A DNA stretch of 64,000 nucleotides from Aporrectodea caliginosa (GCA_020284085.1 JACEVL010000062.1:2181110-2245109); one strand, 5' to 3'. Shown: positions 19,430-31,349, numbered from the stretch's first letter. The notes: generated from the sequence alone by a model not told the origin. Translations and numbers: made by a program.

Positions 19430-20503
19430 TAGGGAATGGCCGATTGGCATTTCTTGCTGTTTTTTCGGTTCCAGATAGTTACCGGATAGTTGGCCTGCTT
19501 TCCGGTCGAATCCGGAATCGATCCGATTAATCAGCAATATTTATTTTTATTTGCAAATATATAACAGTTAAATTAAACACTTATAAATTAACACTTGAAA
19601 CCGCGTGGCATAAGAAAAAAGCCCGACTGTCCGCCATTTGTTGACGCATCGAATCACAATTTAATTTTTTTACCCGGACTTTCAATGATGAAGATTAAAG
19701 ATTACTGTTGGAGGTCGCCAAAACAGGTTACTAGTTTTGTATTAATGAAATAAGAAATTGTTTTTGGTAAAAAAATTACTTTTTTGGTATTTATAAGGTT
19801 CTATGTCCACTTTAAAAAAAATCAACCTAACGCTATGTCCGTTACCGGGATGATAGGGGCTATGTCCTGCATTATGCATAGTCTAGCTTAACTGGAGACG
19901 CTTTCTTTAGCTCTATCTTCAGTGCTATAAAGCTCTATGTCCACTGATTTGAACAGTGTCTCAAAGCTATAGAGGAACAAGTTCAGTCATCCAATAGAAT
20001 CATTAATTTTGTATCACGTGAATTGGAGATATAACCGTGATCGAGTGAGGTTTGAAAAAAGAATTGTACGGTGCTATGCCCATAACCAATACCAGTGAGA
20101 GATCTTGACACGTGACTGGACTTGTAACCCACAGCACTGATAACTTGTCTGCAATCAATAATGCTATACAGCTCTATGTAAAAAAAATAGTCACCCCTGC
20201 CATAATTATAGTATATTAATCGGTTTACATTATGATCGAAATACACATATAATCATACTAAGGGAAAACATTGTTTTCCAAAAAGTCTACTTTAATTGCC
20301 ATCAATGAAACAGAGCAAAACAATTTCGTCAGCAAATCTTAAAAATCGTTTTTCTCCGTTTCGCAAAAAGTGGACATAGAACTATAAAGTTCTAGGGGTA
20401 CGATTTGGATCGGTAGTCCTGGGATGTGCCGATTCCGATTAATACCGATTAGTGCAAAATTCGGCCGGAACCGATATCCGTCCTATTAATCTGCCCATCC
20501 TTA
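19430..20503. mobile_element. hAT-like element, 1.07 kb, with nested inverted repeat
   Basis: The left end TAGGGAATGGCCGATT and right end AATCTGCCCATCCTTA are imperfect inverted repeats. The flanks CTATTTAC and CTACTTAT agree at 6 of 8 positions. GGAATCGATCCGATTAATC-like blocks lie inside both ends. A perfect 15-bp inverted pair TTCTATGTCCACTTT (19799-19813, 20367-20381) encloses CTATGTCC repeats and looks like a second element nested within. There is no transposase frame. Confidence 0.6.
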
Positions 20504-20574
20504 CTACTTATTTGTCTCTGATTATTTTTTAAACATAAAGTGATGTAGAAATAATATTATGTGTTCAGTTATAT

Positions 20575-20960
20575 TTGTTGAAAAATTTTATTTCTTGAGT
20601 TATATACATGGTGTTGTCAGGTTATATTATTTTGTTGAGCCATATTTGTTGAGCTATATATTTGTGGAGTTATAATTCTTGTTTGGGTTATATTATTTGA
20701 GTTATATTTGTTGAGTTAAATTTCTTGAGTTATATTTATTGAGTTATATTTGTTTAGCTACAATTCTTACTTGGTTTACATTCATTGTGTTACAATTGTT
20801 GAGTTATATTTGTTGAGCTATATAGTTGTGGAGTTACAATTCTTCCTTGGTTTATATTCATTGAGTTACATATTTTAAGTTAAATTTGTTGAGTTATATA
20901 TGTTGAGTTATATTTGTTGAGGGGTTATATTTGTCGATTTACATAGTTATATTTCTCGAG
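20575..20960 (+). repeat. Degenerate tandem repeat of about 14-16 bp
   Basis: Variants of TTGAGTTATATTTG and GAGCTATA recur more than 20 times with irregular spacing. Confidence 0.8.
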
Positions 20961-21084
20961 TGAATGCAGTGCTGATTGGTCCTGCGTGCGCTGGGCATTC
21001 ATTGAGTGCGTATCGATGATGAGATGAATTGGGTGCGATGCTGTAACACCTGAGGCTGTGCACAGACCCACTCGTAAGTGATGG

Positions 21085-21599
21085 ATGAATCTGATGACAG
21101 AGACGGAGAGATAGAGAGACAGAAACGGACAGTTAGAACGACAAGGAAAGGCAGAGAGAAAGACAGAGACAGCGAAGCAGAGAATGTTAGTGAGAGACAG
21201 TCAGACAGACAGACAGACAGCCAGCCAAAGAGACAGACCCTCAGACAAACAGACAGAGGTGGATAGAGGGAGAGACAGGCAAACAGACAGACAGACAGAC
21301 AGACAGATACGGAAAGGCAGTTACGGACAGCAGCTAGAGTGGAAGAAAGGCAGAGAGAAAGTCAGAGACAGAGAAACAGAACGTTAGAGACAGACAGACA
21401 CACGACAGAGAGCCATAGGGAGAGAGACAGAAACCGACAGACACATGGAGAGAGGGAGAGACAGATACGGACAGCTAGAGAGACAAAGAAAGGCAGAGAG
21501 AAACAGAACGACAGAGACAGATGGACAGAGAAATAGAGAACGTCAGAGAAAGAGACATACACACAGACGGACGGACAGACTGAGAGGGAGACTGAGAGT

Positions 21600-21633
<34 letters not shown>

Positions 21634-21828
21634 GAGCCATGAGAGAGAGAGGGAGACCGACAGACAAACAAACAGATATGGAGAGTGGGAGAGAGATACG
21701 GACAGAGACACCAAGAAAGGCAGAGAGACAGAAAGACAGACACAAATTGACAGAGATATAGAGACAGGCAGATAGAGAGACAAGAGATGCAGAGTGAGTC
21801 ATCGGCCTGATAGAGAGAATCAGAGAAC

Positions 21829-21910
<82 letters not shown>

Positions 21911-21915
21911 AGGAC
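21085..21915 (+). repeat. (GACA)n / (GAGA)n purine-rich array
   Basis: Mixed CAGA, GAGA and CGGA units ending in a pure (GA)n then (GACA)n at 21834-21911. Frames rich in Arg/Asp/Thr or Leu/Ser are artefacts. Confidence 0.92.
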
Positions 21916-22340
21916 CATATCTCCCGTACAGCGACCACATAATTAGACAATCATGAGAAAGATGAAGAAAGATGGGGCCCTGTGTTTTCCCAACAGAGGG
22001 AACCGGGGTACCACGGGGCGACCAGCACGTGGCCAGTTGCCTGGAAACTGCCCTATACTGTTTTCGCACCGAATTACAAATTGACCAGAGATTCGAATAG
22101 GAGCTACAGAATTCGTTTGCTCAAAATAAAACAAAACAATTGAAAAATCGTTCACTTTGTTTCGGACATGCAAATAAACCTATGCATATAATTAATGCAT
22201 ATAATAGATTGCATATAATTAATGAGGATGCAAGTTTGCGATTGTCGTGCCTAGAGTCAAATATTTCCATCAAATAGTCCAAATTGAACGATTCTGCATG
22301 AACAGATTGAATGGACGGGTTGGGTTCATTGTGATAACGC
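21916..22340. other. No gene recognised
   Basis: Unique-looking sequence with a GCATATAATTAATG repeat pair near 22185-22225. Confidence 0.4.
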
Positions 22341-22343
22341 TTA

Positions 22344-22725
22344 GACGAATGTCATATTTGGTGTATCGTATCCACGTTTTAATTAAACGAATGTCATATT
22401 TGGTGTATCGTATCCACGTTTTAATTAAACGAATGTCATATTTGGTGTTTCGTAGATACGTTTTAATTAAAAGAATGTCAGATTTGGTGTTTCGTAGATA
22501 CGTTTTAATTAAAAGAATGTCAGATTTGGTGTATCGTATCCACGTTTTAATTAAAAGAATGTCAGATTTGGTGTTTCGTAGATACGTTTTAATTAAAAGA
22601 ATGTCAGATTTGGTGTTTCGTAGATACGTTTTAATTAAAAGAATGTCAGATTTGGTGTTTCGTAGATACGTTTTAATTAAAAGAATGTCAGATTTGGTGC
22701 TTCTCGAAGATACATTTTAATTAAT
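22344..22725 (+). repeat. 42-bp minisatellite, 9 units of two types
   Basis: The units read GAATGTCA(T/G)ATTTGGTGT then either ATCGTATCCACG or TTCGTAGATACG, then TTTTAATTAAA. The order of the two middles is A A B B A B B B, then a diverged ninth unit. The period is a multiple of 3, so a 157-codon frame stays open across it. There is no support for a protein. Confidence 0.93.
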
Positions 22726-22942
22726 CTTAGAGCACGATGTAGCTACTTAACAACTGTCGATGTTATCGACCAAAATATAATGTCTATGTTTAGTAGTTGG
22801 TGGAGAAAAGTAAAGCAAGTTAAAATCCCTGCTTGAGCCAGTGCTGTTCGCAATTTGAATTGATTGCTTGATTGAATTGATTGAAACTGTTTATTGAATC
22901 ACAACGCCAAAGACAAATCGAATTATGATAGTTCCTCCCTAT

Positions 22943-23217
22943 AGCAGAGGTTTAGGTGAATGGTTAACACTCAGGCATAAAGAGCAGAAGATCAGCATGG
23001 ACGCGGGATCGATTCCCGCTATACCCTCCCAAAGGTCGACTCAGCCTTTCACTTGCTAAATGGAGTTGGTAAATGAGCAGTAGGACAGATGGGCACCTTG
23101 CCTGACTGCCATGCAGTTAAATTCGACTCTTGCAATAAGACTTAGTTGTGATCATCCGTTAATACTACGGCTTGTAATCATACCGCGTTCATGTCAGTTT
23201 GAATCAATAAATTTCCT
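22943..23217 (+). mobile_element. SINE family C, most complete copy
   Basis: A tRNA-like head (TTTAGGTGAATGGTTAACAC; GGATCGATTCCCGC) is followed by a body with CAGCCTTTCACTTGC, TAAATGAGCAGTAGGAC and TGCCATGCAGTTAAATTCGA. It ends TTTGAATCAATAAATTT. Related copies are at 13633-13905 (minus) and 32985-33215 (plus). Confidence 0.75.
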
Positions 23218-23310
23218 CGGGGCTGTCACAGCTGAGAGCATCTCTGAATATCTATCACGGTAAGAGATGCTTTACAAATTCTCAGATCTACATGTATACG
23301 AAACGAATAA
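23218..23310 (+). mobile_element. Variant LINE-type 3' end (family H2), second copy
   Basis: GAGAGCATCTCTGAATATCT and GTAAGAGATGCTTTACAAAT parallel 14770-14820. A (GAAAC)/(GAATAAAC)-like tail follows. Confidence 0.5.
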
Positions 23311-23466
23311 ACGAAGATTTTTATTATTATTTATAGCATATCAAGTGCTAGCGTCAAAAGAGCAATGCAAAAGGTTAAAGGTCCCGCTACCGCCCGGATT
23401 ATCCTCTCACTATTAAAATAGGTTACAGAGATTTATCAAAAATTCTTAAGTTTGCAGATGGTATAA

Positions 23467-24153
23467 AACTCATAATCGTAATCGTAATCGTAATCTCCAA
23501 ACTTCTAAAGCGCCAGTCGAAAGCCAAGCGCAGGACATCAGCTTATTCACGAGCGCTGCGCCTAGTCAGAAGGGTTGTCCAAAAGAGTAGTCCGAGGGAG
23601 GTCCGAGTGCGGTTTCCAGAGGATCAGAGGGGTCAGAGTATAGCTGCTAAGGTGGGTGTCGTTTAGGTCGAGAGTTTGAAGGTACATGATCAGGTGAGTC
23701 GAGGTAAGAGTCCCTGATGAGGAGAGACTTTAGTTTCGAGTGGAAATCCTTGGCGGTGATGGATAGAGAAGCCTGATGCGGATGATGGTGGGTGATTGGA
23801 GATGATGGTTGAGGAACCGAAAAAGTGCGGAATTCAGGAGGTAGGTCGTTCCAGAGACGTGGTGCAGTGTTGGATATGGCTCGGTTGGAGAACTTGAGAT
23901 GAGTAGTGACAGGAGGTCGAGAGAGAGTGAGAACGGAGGAAGATCTGGTAGAGCGGGTTGGCTGGATGGTGAAGAGGTCGCGAAGATATCTGGGCTGGGA
24001 GTATAATTGCAGAGAGTTGTAGGCTAGTGATAAGACTATGTTGAACAGTAGGTGATGAAGAAGCAGAGGCGGAGATGCTGAGAGAAGATCTAAGAAGAAT
24101 GTGCAGATTGTTCGGTACTGCTCTTTAATTTGGGAGATTGCCCTGTGAGGCAC
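23467..24153 (-). pseudogene. LINE reverse transcriptase C-terminus with (ATTACG)n tail
   Basis: A 168-codon minus frame (23647-24153) contains QPRYLRDLFTIQPTRSTRSS and NRAISNTAPRLWNDLPPEFR, both characteristic of the C-terminal region of L2/CR1-like reverse transcriptase ORFs. Downstream on the minus strand is a GC-rich 3' UTR with GCGCTCGTG and ACTGGCGCTTTAGAAG, then three ATTACG units as a tail (23476-23495). The catalytic domain is absent. A proline/histidine-rich patch near residue 115-130 departs from the family and suggests decay or a local expansion. Confidence 0.72.
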
Positions 24154-24224
24154 ATGGGATCAGAAACAAAGAGTCTTCTTGTGAAATAGGGTAAGGCATT
24201 TAAAGTTGTGAGGGAGACAGGGAT

Positions 24225-24505
24225 TTGGGGTGATTACGCAAAAGAAAAAAGACGACAGACCAAGACAAAGCTGGAAAAATATAGCATAAATGAGGCTAAA
24301 TATCACTTGTATTGTATTGTATTGTATTGTATTGTATTGTATTTGAACACTTGTTATAGCGCCCCTACCAGATTTCCCATTCAGAGGAATCATCACACTT
24401 GGACTAACACTAAGGGAGCAATGGACTTGACAAAATTAATGACCGAGGACGATGGAGGTTATTGAGTCGCACCCATCGCCGCCAAATGACTGGCGTCAGG
24501 AAATG
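24225..24505 (+). pseudogene. RTE-like LINE C-terminus, copy G2, split by an insertion
   Basis: The left part (24239-24310) aligns with AAGAAACAAAGGCAGACC... of copy G1. The right part (24391-24505) aligns with CACTTGGACTAACACTAAGG through CGCCAAATGACTGGCGTCAG. The frame is broken several times. A hairpin/(TATTG)n retroposon lies between the parts. The 3' end passes directly into (GAT)n. Confidence 0.72.
24309..24390 (-). mobile_element. Tiny retroposon: LINE hairpin arm with (TACAA)n tail
   Basis: (TATTG)n at 24309-24343 is followed by TTGAACACTTGTTATAGCGC and CCCTACC. The short copies ATCACTT on the left and ATCACACTT on the right look like the target duplication inside the G2 element. It is 5'-truncated within the hairpin. 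Confidence 0.65.
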
Positions 24506-24524
24506 ATGATGATTGTGGTGGTGG

Positions 24525-24570
<46 letters not shown>

Positions 24571-24571
24571 A
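24506..24571 (+). repeat. (GAT)n microsatellite
   Basis: It follows the stop-end block of LINE copy G2, as at 48.65 kb. Confidence 0.95.
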
Positions 24572-24654
24572 CAAAAAAGTTCAAAACTTTCAGGGCAATG
24601 CATTGAGATGTCGAAAAAGGCTAACTCATTTTTTTATATAATTCCTCGTCTCTC

Positions 24655-25143
<489 letters not shown>

Positions 25144-25149
25144 CCCCAT

Positions 25150-25690
25150 GCATTCTAAGGAAGACAATAGCAAGAAGAGACAAGGATACAAAGCACTGTA
25201 CAAATCACTGGTTAGGCCACATTTAGAATACTGTATCGAGGTATAGAATCCATTTATGAACATGGCATCGAACAACTGGAGCAAATGCGTCAAAGTACTT
25301 AAAAAGGCTTTGGGATAGAAAGATTTGAGCTACGCAAAATGGTTGAAAAGGTGTCGACTAGCAACATTAGAGAGAAGGAGGAGCAGAGGAGACCTAATTG
25401 AAGCTTATAGGATTACAATCGGAAAGGCGACAGTGCAGTGAGAAACGCTCTTTGAACTAGCACCGAGTTAAGGCGATTAAAGGATGATGGAAAAGATTGT
25501 TTCCGAAGCTCACCGGAACATTATGGCAAAAATTCGTCAGGGCAGGCGTTCTAGTCTTGTGGAATAGTTTCGATGATAGTACTTTCTCAGTAAACACTGT
25601 GCCAGTTTTTATGAGAAAGCTGAGAGGAGTAGATAATATAGTTTCCGAGGTTAAATTTCAGTGGTTCTAACACAGATTACAGTCATTACA
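25150..25690 (+). pseudogene. LINE reverse transcriptase thumb/C-terminal fragment
   Basis: The frame just after the CTAT array reads ALYKSLVRPHLEYCIEV. Later pieces read AKWLKRCRLATLERRRSRGD and LIEAYRIT in other frames. This order (LYKSLVRPHLEY, then TLERRRxRGDLIEAYRI) is the standard region after the catalytic domain in jockey/CR1-like LINEs. Several stops and shifts interrupt it. The CTAT array truncates it on the left. Confidence 0.78.
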
Positions 25691-25724
25691 AGTCCCTTGA
25701 TCTAAAACCTCTGTTTATAATAGT

Positions 25725-26120
25725 ATTGCATAGTATAGTATAGATTACAGTATAGTATGACATGGAATAGTATAAATTAGTACAGTATAGTATGATATGG
25801 CATGGCATAGTATAGAATTGTATAGTGTAGTATAGTATAGTATAGTATAGTGTGGTATGGTATGGTATGGTATGGTATGGTATAGTATAGTATAGTACAG
25901 TACAGTACAGTATAGTATAGTATAGTATAGTATGGTATGGTATGGTATGGTATGGTATGGTATGGTATGGTATGGTATGGTATGGTATGGTATGGTATGG
26001 TATGTATTGTATAGCATAGCATCGTACAAGTACACTTTAGCATAGTATGGTAAAGAATAGCATGAAGCATAGTATAGTGTAGTATATAGCATAGTATGGT
26101 ATGGTATAGCATATACTATA
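25725..26120. repeat. (GTATA)n / (GGTAT)n pentanucleotide array
   Basis: TATAG units grade into pure TATGG (25857-26005) and back to TATAG/CATAG variants. Confidence 0.95.
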
Positions 26121-26384
26121 TATGCTGTTCTATGTTGTATAATATAATTTTTTTTATGCCTTGAAACGACGAGCTACGCTGTAGTCTGAGCCTTCATCCT
26201 GTATAAACGGCTCACATGGGAATCGTACGACCGAAATCTTTAAGCATAACCGTCAGAGAAATGTGCAAATGGTTGAATTTTATCACTGCATAAAAAAACG
26301 AATGTTCAGGCTTTAATGACTGCAAACCAGTCATATCAGTGAATGGTCAGTGAACGGTCTTCTTTTTAAATCAGAAATCAAACG
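26121..26384. other. No feature recognised
   Basis: Unique-looking sequence with no domain-bearing frame. Confidence 0.35.
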
Positions 26385-26650
26385 GTCGATACTCAACTTG
26401 GTCCAGAGACTCTGAACATTTATGCCGTCTTCAGCTGTAGACTGGAATCCTTTGGTTGGTTCCACGTGTGTGCGTGGGCTACCACTGGTGACTCTTTCAG
26501 CTTGCTGTGCAACAGTGTGCATTGTTTTGCTAACTGATGTAATAGATTTGTTCGTAATGACATTTAACATCACAAGGGCTAACGCAGAGAGCGCCTCTGA
26601 GTAGATACCCTTAAGGGGCGCTATATAGATGTTCTATTACATTGTAAAAT
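26385..26650 (+). mobile_element. Retroposon family E with SASE-stop hairpin, plus copy
   Basis: It aligns over about 240 bp with 49195-49450 reversed. Shared blocks are GACTCTxTGAACAT, TTGGTTGGTTCC, ACTGGTGACTCTTTCAGCTT and TGCATTGTTTTGCTAACTG. It ends AGCGCCTCTGAGTAG...AGGGGCGCT (26590-26622) and a CTATTACATTG tail. A 60-codon frame ends in the same Ser-Ala-Ser-Glu-stop as the LINE at 16.9 kb. It could be a LINE-derived SINE or the 3' end of another LINE. Confidence 0.7.
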
Positions 26651-26859
26651 AATCGGATAATAGCAACGTGCACAGCAGTATGTCTAAATGATCAGAATGT
26701 TACGACAGTAAACTACTCGAATATCAAACTGTAGCGACGTTTGGCTGGTTTTGCTTCACCGGTTCTCACCCTCTAAGGTAATAATTCTCACAGTGTGCTT
26801 CTTATAGGCCATGAAAGAACTTTATTTAAAATGTATAACCTTTGAGAACGGAAACAGCC
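26651..26859. other. No feature recognised
   Basis: Short unique stretch. Confidence 0.35.
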
Positions 26860-27125
26860 CTACACTATGCTGCGCTCTGCCATACTATGCTTTACTAAAC
26901 TATGCCATGTTATACAACACTGTACAATGCTATGCTATGCAATGCTATACTAAACCATACCATTCTATACTAAACTATACTATGCCATACTATACTATTT
27001 GGTACTATACTATACTATGCTCTGCTGTGGTATAGTATATACTACACTATTCCATTCCATGCCATACCAGAACCATAGTATACAACTATACAATACTAAA
27101 TTATACTACTACACTGTAACTATAC
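26860..27125. repeat. Degenerate (ATACT)n / (ATGCT)n pentanucleotide array
   Basis: It runs up to the tail of the minus-strand hairpin element at 27130. Confidence 0.9.
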
Positions 27126-27239
27126 TATGCTACACTACTGTATTCAAGCATTTATAAAGCGCCTCTAGTAGGGTGAACTGTTCAGAAGCACTCCCAGTGC
27201 GCAAGGCCACAAGAGAAGAAATAGGATTGAGGAAAGATA
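27126..27239 (-). mobile_element. Retroposon family F with LINE-type hairpin
   Basis: TTCAAGCATTTATAAAGCGC, CTCTAGTAGGGTGAAC and TTCAGAAGCACTCC are shared, with small changes, with 42982-43040. AGTGCGCAAGGCCAC follows in both. Confidence 0.65.
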
Positions 27240-27735
27240 GGATGAGGGTAAGAAGGAGAAGGAGTAAGTGAAAAGAAAAAAAAGAGGACAGAGAGGAGGA
27301 GGAAGAGGAGGAAGAGGAGGAGAAGGAGGAGGAGGAGAAAATACAAGAACAGGAAGGGAAAGAGAGGGAGGGAAGGAGAAGATGGAGAATAGGAGGAAGA
27401 GGAAGATAATGGAAGGAATAGGAGAAGGAGAAGAAGGAAGAGGAAGAGAAGGAGGGAGGAGAAGATGAAGACTTTGAGAAGGTGGAAGAGGAAGAGAAGA
27501 AGGGGATGAGAAGATGAATAGGAAGGAAGAAGAGAAAGAGGGAGAGAAGGTAGGAGAGAATCAGCAACTGCAGGAATAGTAGAAGAATAAGCACGAGGAG
27601 GAAAAGGTAAAGAAGATTAGAAGTAGAAGTAGGAAAAAGAGAAGAAGTAGAGATTGGACGAGGAGGCGGAGCAGGAGAAGGAGTAGGAAGAAGAGGAAGA
27701 GGAGGAGAGGAGGATGAACAAGAAACAACGAGACG
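27240..27735 (+). repeat. Polypurine tract (AGGAAG/GGAGAA)n
   Basis: About 490 bp nearly devoid of pyrimidines over long stretches. It could form triplex DNA. The Ser/Leu-rich minus frames are artefacts of the tract. Confidence 0.93.
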
Positions 27736-28199
27736 AGGACATAGACGACACACAGAAAAGAAGAAGAGCGGGAGAGAACAGGCAATTTATTGGACAGAGC
27801 TTCCTCTAAGCATGGCGTAATATCCTGTCTGTAATCTCTTCCCAGACTAAGAAATGAGGATAATTCCGCATTCCTCAAAGACCTACGAGGCGGGTTAGGG
27901 TCCTCGGACAGTCGACTCCTGCACTGCACAGAGCGTGGGCTCTGTCCTCCGAACAACTGCTTCAGTTGCGTTCCACTGTCCATCTTAAAACATCGACTAG
28001 CATTAATCGTTCAGTAATAAAAGCAACTGAAATCGGTCGTGCATGGAATGCTTAACAATAGTAATCGCGCAAGAAACCTGTTGCCGGCTTATTGGGTGTC
28101 TGTCAGACTTTAAGGGAAGAGCAATGGGTTTGACAAATTGCTGAAAGGGATTAGAGATCAATCATGTCCACCCATTGTCACCAATTGGCTGATTGGCTT
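27736..28199. other. Unassigned; weak minus-strand exon candidate 27775-27983
   Basis: A minus frame starting at 27983 (MDSGTQLKQLFGG...) has mixed composition for about 70 codons before it enters the polypurine tract. No domain is recognised and no splice site is convincing. Very low confidence as a gene. Confidence 0.25.
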
Positions 28200-28455
28200 T
28201 ATGTATGTACGTATGTTTGTATGCATGTAAGCATGCATTTTTTTGTATGCATGCATGTATGTTTATATGCATGGATGAATGCATCTAGGTACATGTAAGT
28301 ATTCATGTTCGTATCTTCGTATGTATGCATGATTGTATGTTTGTATGTATGTATATATGTGTGCATGAATGAATGCATGCACGCATTCATGTACGTATGT
28401 ACGTATGTATTTATGTATACATGTATGGATGTATACATGCATGTTTGTATGTTTC
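28200..28455 (+). repeat. Degenerate (ATGT)n array
   Basis: ATGT/ATGC/GTAT units with many substitutions, older than the pure arrays elsewhere. Confidence 0.85.
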
Positions 28456-28689
28456 TACGTTTAAACTTGGAATATTTCATGTTCAAAAACGTCGTAGCTA
28501 GGAATAGATGAGACTGGACTTCACTACAATGTCGAGATCCTACTCAGTTCGAATATTTTTTCATAGCATTCCGTGGATGGATGAGAGACTTACAGGCAGA
28601 CAGACAGATAGACGGACAGAGAGACAGACAGACAGACAAAGCAGATAGGCAGACAGACTATTGCTACACTATATCATTGTATAGAATGC
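28456..28689. other. Short (CAGA)n at 28592-28660, otherwise unassigned
   Basis: A purine-rich ACAG array just left of the pentanucleotide block. Confidence 0.6.
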
Positions 28690-29303
28690 CATACTATGGC
28701 ATAGTATAGTATAGTATAGTATAGTATAGTATGGTATGGTATGGTATGGTATGGTATGGTATGGTATGGTATGATATGGTATGGTATGATATGGTATGGT
28801 ATGGTATGGTATGGTATGGTATGGTATGGTATGGTATGGTATGGTATGGTATGGTATGGTATGGTATGTTATGGTATGGTATGGTACGGTATGGTATGGT
28901 ATGGTATGGTATGGTAAGGTATGGTATGGTATGGTATGGTATGGTATGGTATGGTATGGTATGGTATGGTATGGTATGGTATGGTATGGTATGGTATGGT
29001 CGGGTATGGTATGGTATGGTATGGTATGGTTTGGTATGGTATGGTATGGTATGGTATGGTATGGTATGGTATGGTATGGTATGGTATGGTATGGTATGGT
29101 ATGGTATGGTATGGTATGGTATGGTATGGTATGGTATGGTATGGTATGGTATGTTATGGTATGGTATGGTATGGTATGGTATGGTATGGTATGGTATGGT
29201 ATGGTATGGTATGGTATGGTATGGCATGGCATGGCATGGCATGGCATGGCATGGCATGGCATGGCATAGCATAGCATAGCATATCATAGCATAGCATAGC
29301 ATA
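28690..29303 (+). repeat. (TATGG)n pentanucleotide array, about 600 bp
   Basis: TATAG units, then more than 90 TATGG units with rare variants, then CATGG and CATAG units. Frames reading WYGMVWYG or HTIPYHTI are artefacts. Confidence 0.98.
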
Positions 29304-29540
29304 GTAGACAGACAAGATAGGCAGACAGGCAGGCAGACATATAAACAGAGATGCAAATTGGCACACAGATAAACAGCAGGTCAGACAGACAGACAGGAAG
29401 ACAGACAGGAAGACAGACAGGAAGACAGCAGCAGAGGAGATATAGGAGACTGTAAAAGAGAGATAGAGGCAGAAAACTATGACAGACAGACACACAGAGA
29501 CAGACAGACAGAGACAAACAGACAGAGACATAGAGAGAGG
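29304..29540 (+). repeat. (CAGA)n / (GACA)n purine-rich array
   Basis: Includes a repeated AGACAGACAGGA unit at about 29385-29430. Confidence 0.88.
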
Positions 29541-29740
29541 CAGAAGTTGACATTGATGACTTTGAGGCTGATCCTTTGAAAAATCGGTTGAGCTTAGATC
29601 AAAACCCGAAGTCAAAGGCGACGAACTTTCACCATCAATCGTCCACATCTACTCAAAGTCCTCTCAAGTCCTCGGCTCTTCTGTCGCCATTCTAGGCTCT
29701 GCCATGTACGCTCGGCCGTGCTATCTCATGCTCACATCCG
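29541..29740. other. No feature recognised
   Basis: Unique-looking sequence. Confidence 0.35.
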
Positions 29741-31262
29741 TTGCCTAACCCATCCTGTCATCCAATATCCTATCCTGTTCTATGCCATCCTAATCTTTCA
29801 TGTCCTATCATTTCCTATCCTGACCTATTCTAACCTTCCCTATCCCATCATGTGCTATCTTATCCTATCCAATGATCGTATCCTTCCTGTTCTATCTTGC
29901 CCTATCGTATCCTTTCCTATCACATCCTTTCATTTCCTATCCTAACCTTTCCTGTCCCATCCTATCCTCCCGTATTCTGTCCTATCCTATGCTTCATCTC
30001 TCGTCTTGTCCTATCCTATCCTTTCCAGTCATATCCTTTCATGTTCTATCCTATCCTGTCCTCTCCTATCACACCTATCATGTCCTATCCTGTCCAATCC
30101 TTTACTGTCATATCCTTTCATGTTCTTTCCTGTCCTATCTTTTCCTTCCTATACTATCCTTTCCTGTCATATTCTAACCTTTCCTGTTCTATCCTATCCA
30201 TTGATGTCATATCCTATCAAATGCCATCCGATTCTATCTACTCCATTATTTCCTATCCTTTCGTATTCTCTCCTGTCCTATCCTTCAGTATCATATCCCC
30301 TCTAATTCTATCCCATCCTATCTTATGCCATTCCTTCCTATCCTATCCTATCCTATCTCATCCTTCCTATTCTGTCCTACAGTATTCCATCCAGTGTTAT
30401 TTTAGTTCCAAGATTAATTTATATTCCTATTCTTATTCTATTCCATTGTCTTCATTTTAGTTCTAGTTTTAGTTCCTCTTTATAAATAAATTTTATTCTT
30501 GTTCTAGTTACACTTCCTATTTAGAAATAATTTTTGTTCCAGTTCCAGTTCCAGAAAATTTATATTTGTAGTTCCACTTCCACTCCCACTTCTCAAAGAT
30601 TAAGATTAATGTCTATCAGACTATCAAACAAAACAGTATCTTGACCTATTTATGAGATTAGTATAGTATGGACAATGTGAATGCGACTGTTAATAAAACA
30701 GTTTCTAGGCAGACACACTAAAAGTTACCAGTCCGCATAGCTATTAAAAATAAAGAAATAATTTTTTTTCTATTCCGTTCTCGTCCGAGAAAAATATTGA
30801 AATTTTTATTCCTATTCTATTCTCGTTCCAGACTTAATTTTTATTCCAGTTTTCGTTCCGTGGAACTAATTTAAAATAATTATTATTCCTATTCTATTCT
30901 CAGGAACTAAAATAACACTGATTCCATCCCTTAGTTTCATGACCTATATACAATTTCATCCTATCTTATATCATTCGTTCATGTCCTATTTTATTTTATC
31001 CTATTCCTGATATCCTATTCTATCCAATCCCATTTTATACTATCATATCGTCATATTTTATGCAATGCTATCCAATGTTTTTCCTCTCACGTCCAAAAAT
31101 ATCCAATGTCTTTGAATCCTATCTTACCCCATCTTAATCCTATCTTATGAAATGCTACCCAGTGTTATCTTTTCTCATATCCATTGTAATCGAATCCTAT
31201 CTTATCCCATCTTAATCCTATCTTATGCAGTGCTATCCATTGTCATCTTCTCATACAATCCT
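29741..31262 (+). repeat. Degenerate (CCTAT)n array split by a transposon
   Basis: C/T-rich pentamers (TATCC, TGTCC, TTTCC) from 29741 to 30391, resuming about 30940-31262 after the inserted hAT-like element. A 50-bp block containing CTATCTTA, CCCATCTTAATCC and TATCTTATG is duplicated (31120-31150, 31197-31227). Confidence 0.9.
30392..30920. mobile_element. hAT-like nonautonomous element with perfect ends, 529 bp
   Basis: Perfect 18-bp terminal inverted repeats CAGTGTTATTTTAGTTCC and complement. A perfect 8-bp duplication ATTCCATC flanks it (30384-30391, 30921-30928). The subterminal sequence is filled with TTCCAGTTCC/TATTCCTATTC units. No transposase is encoded. It inserted into the CCTAT array. 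Confidence 0.93.
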
Positions 31263-31349
31263 TTCCTACCCAGTTCACGTATTTATCAAATCGTGGTCGA
31301 AATAACTGACTTCTCAAACACCATCGGATTCGAAACCAAGACTCATTGG

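Noticed and set aside
22344..22725. Regularly spaced direct repeats that could suggest a CRISPR array
   Set aside because: Whole units repeat without unique spacers, no cas genes exist, and the window is animal-like. It is a minisatellite.
27561..27983. 140-residue minus-strand protein beginning MDSGTQLKQLFGG
   Set aside because: Half of it is translated polypurine tract and the remainder has no recognised domain or splice support. Kept only as a weak note.
28669..29356. Long WYGMV/HTIPY frames on both strands
   Set aside because: Translation of (TATGG)n.
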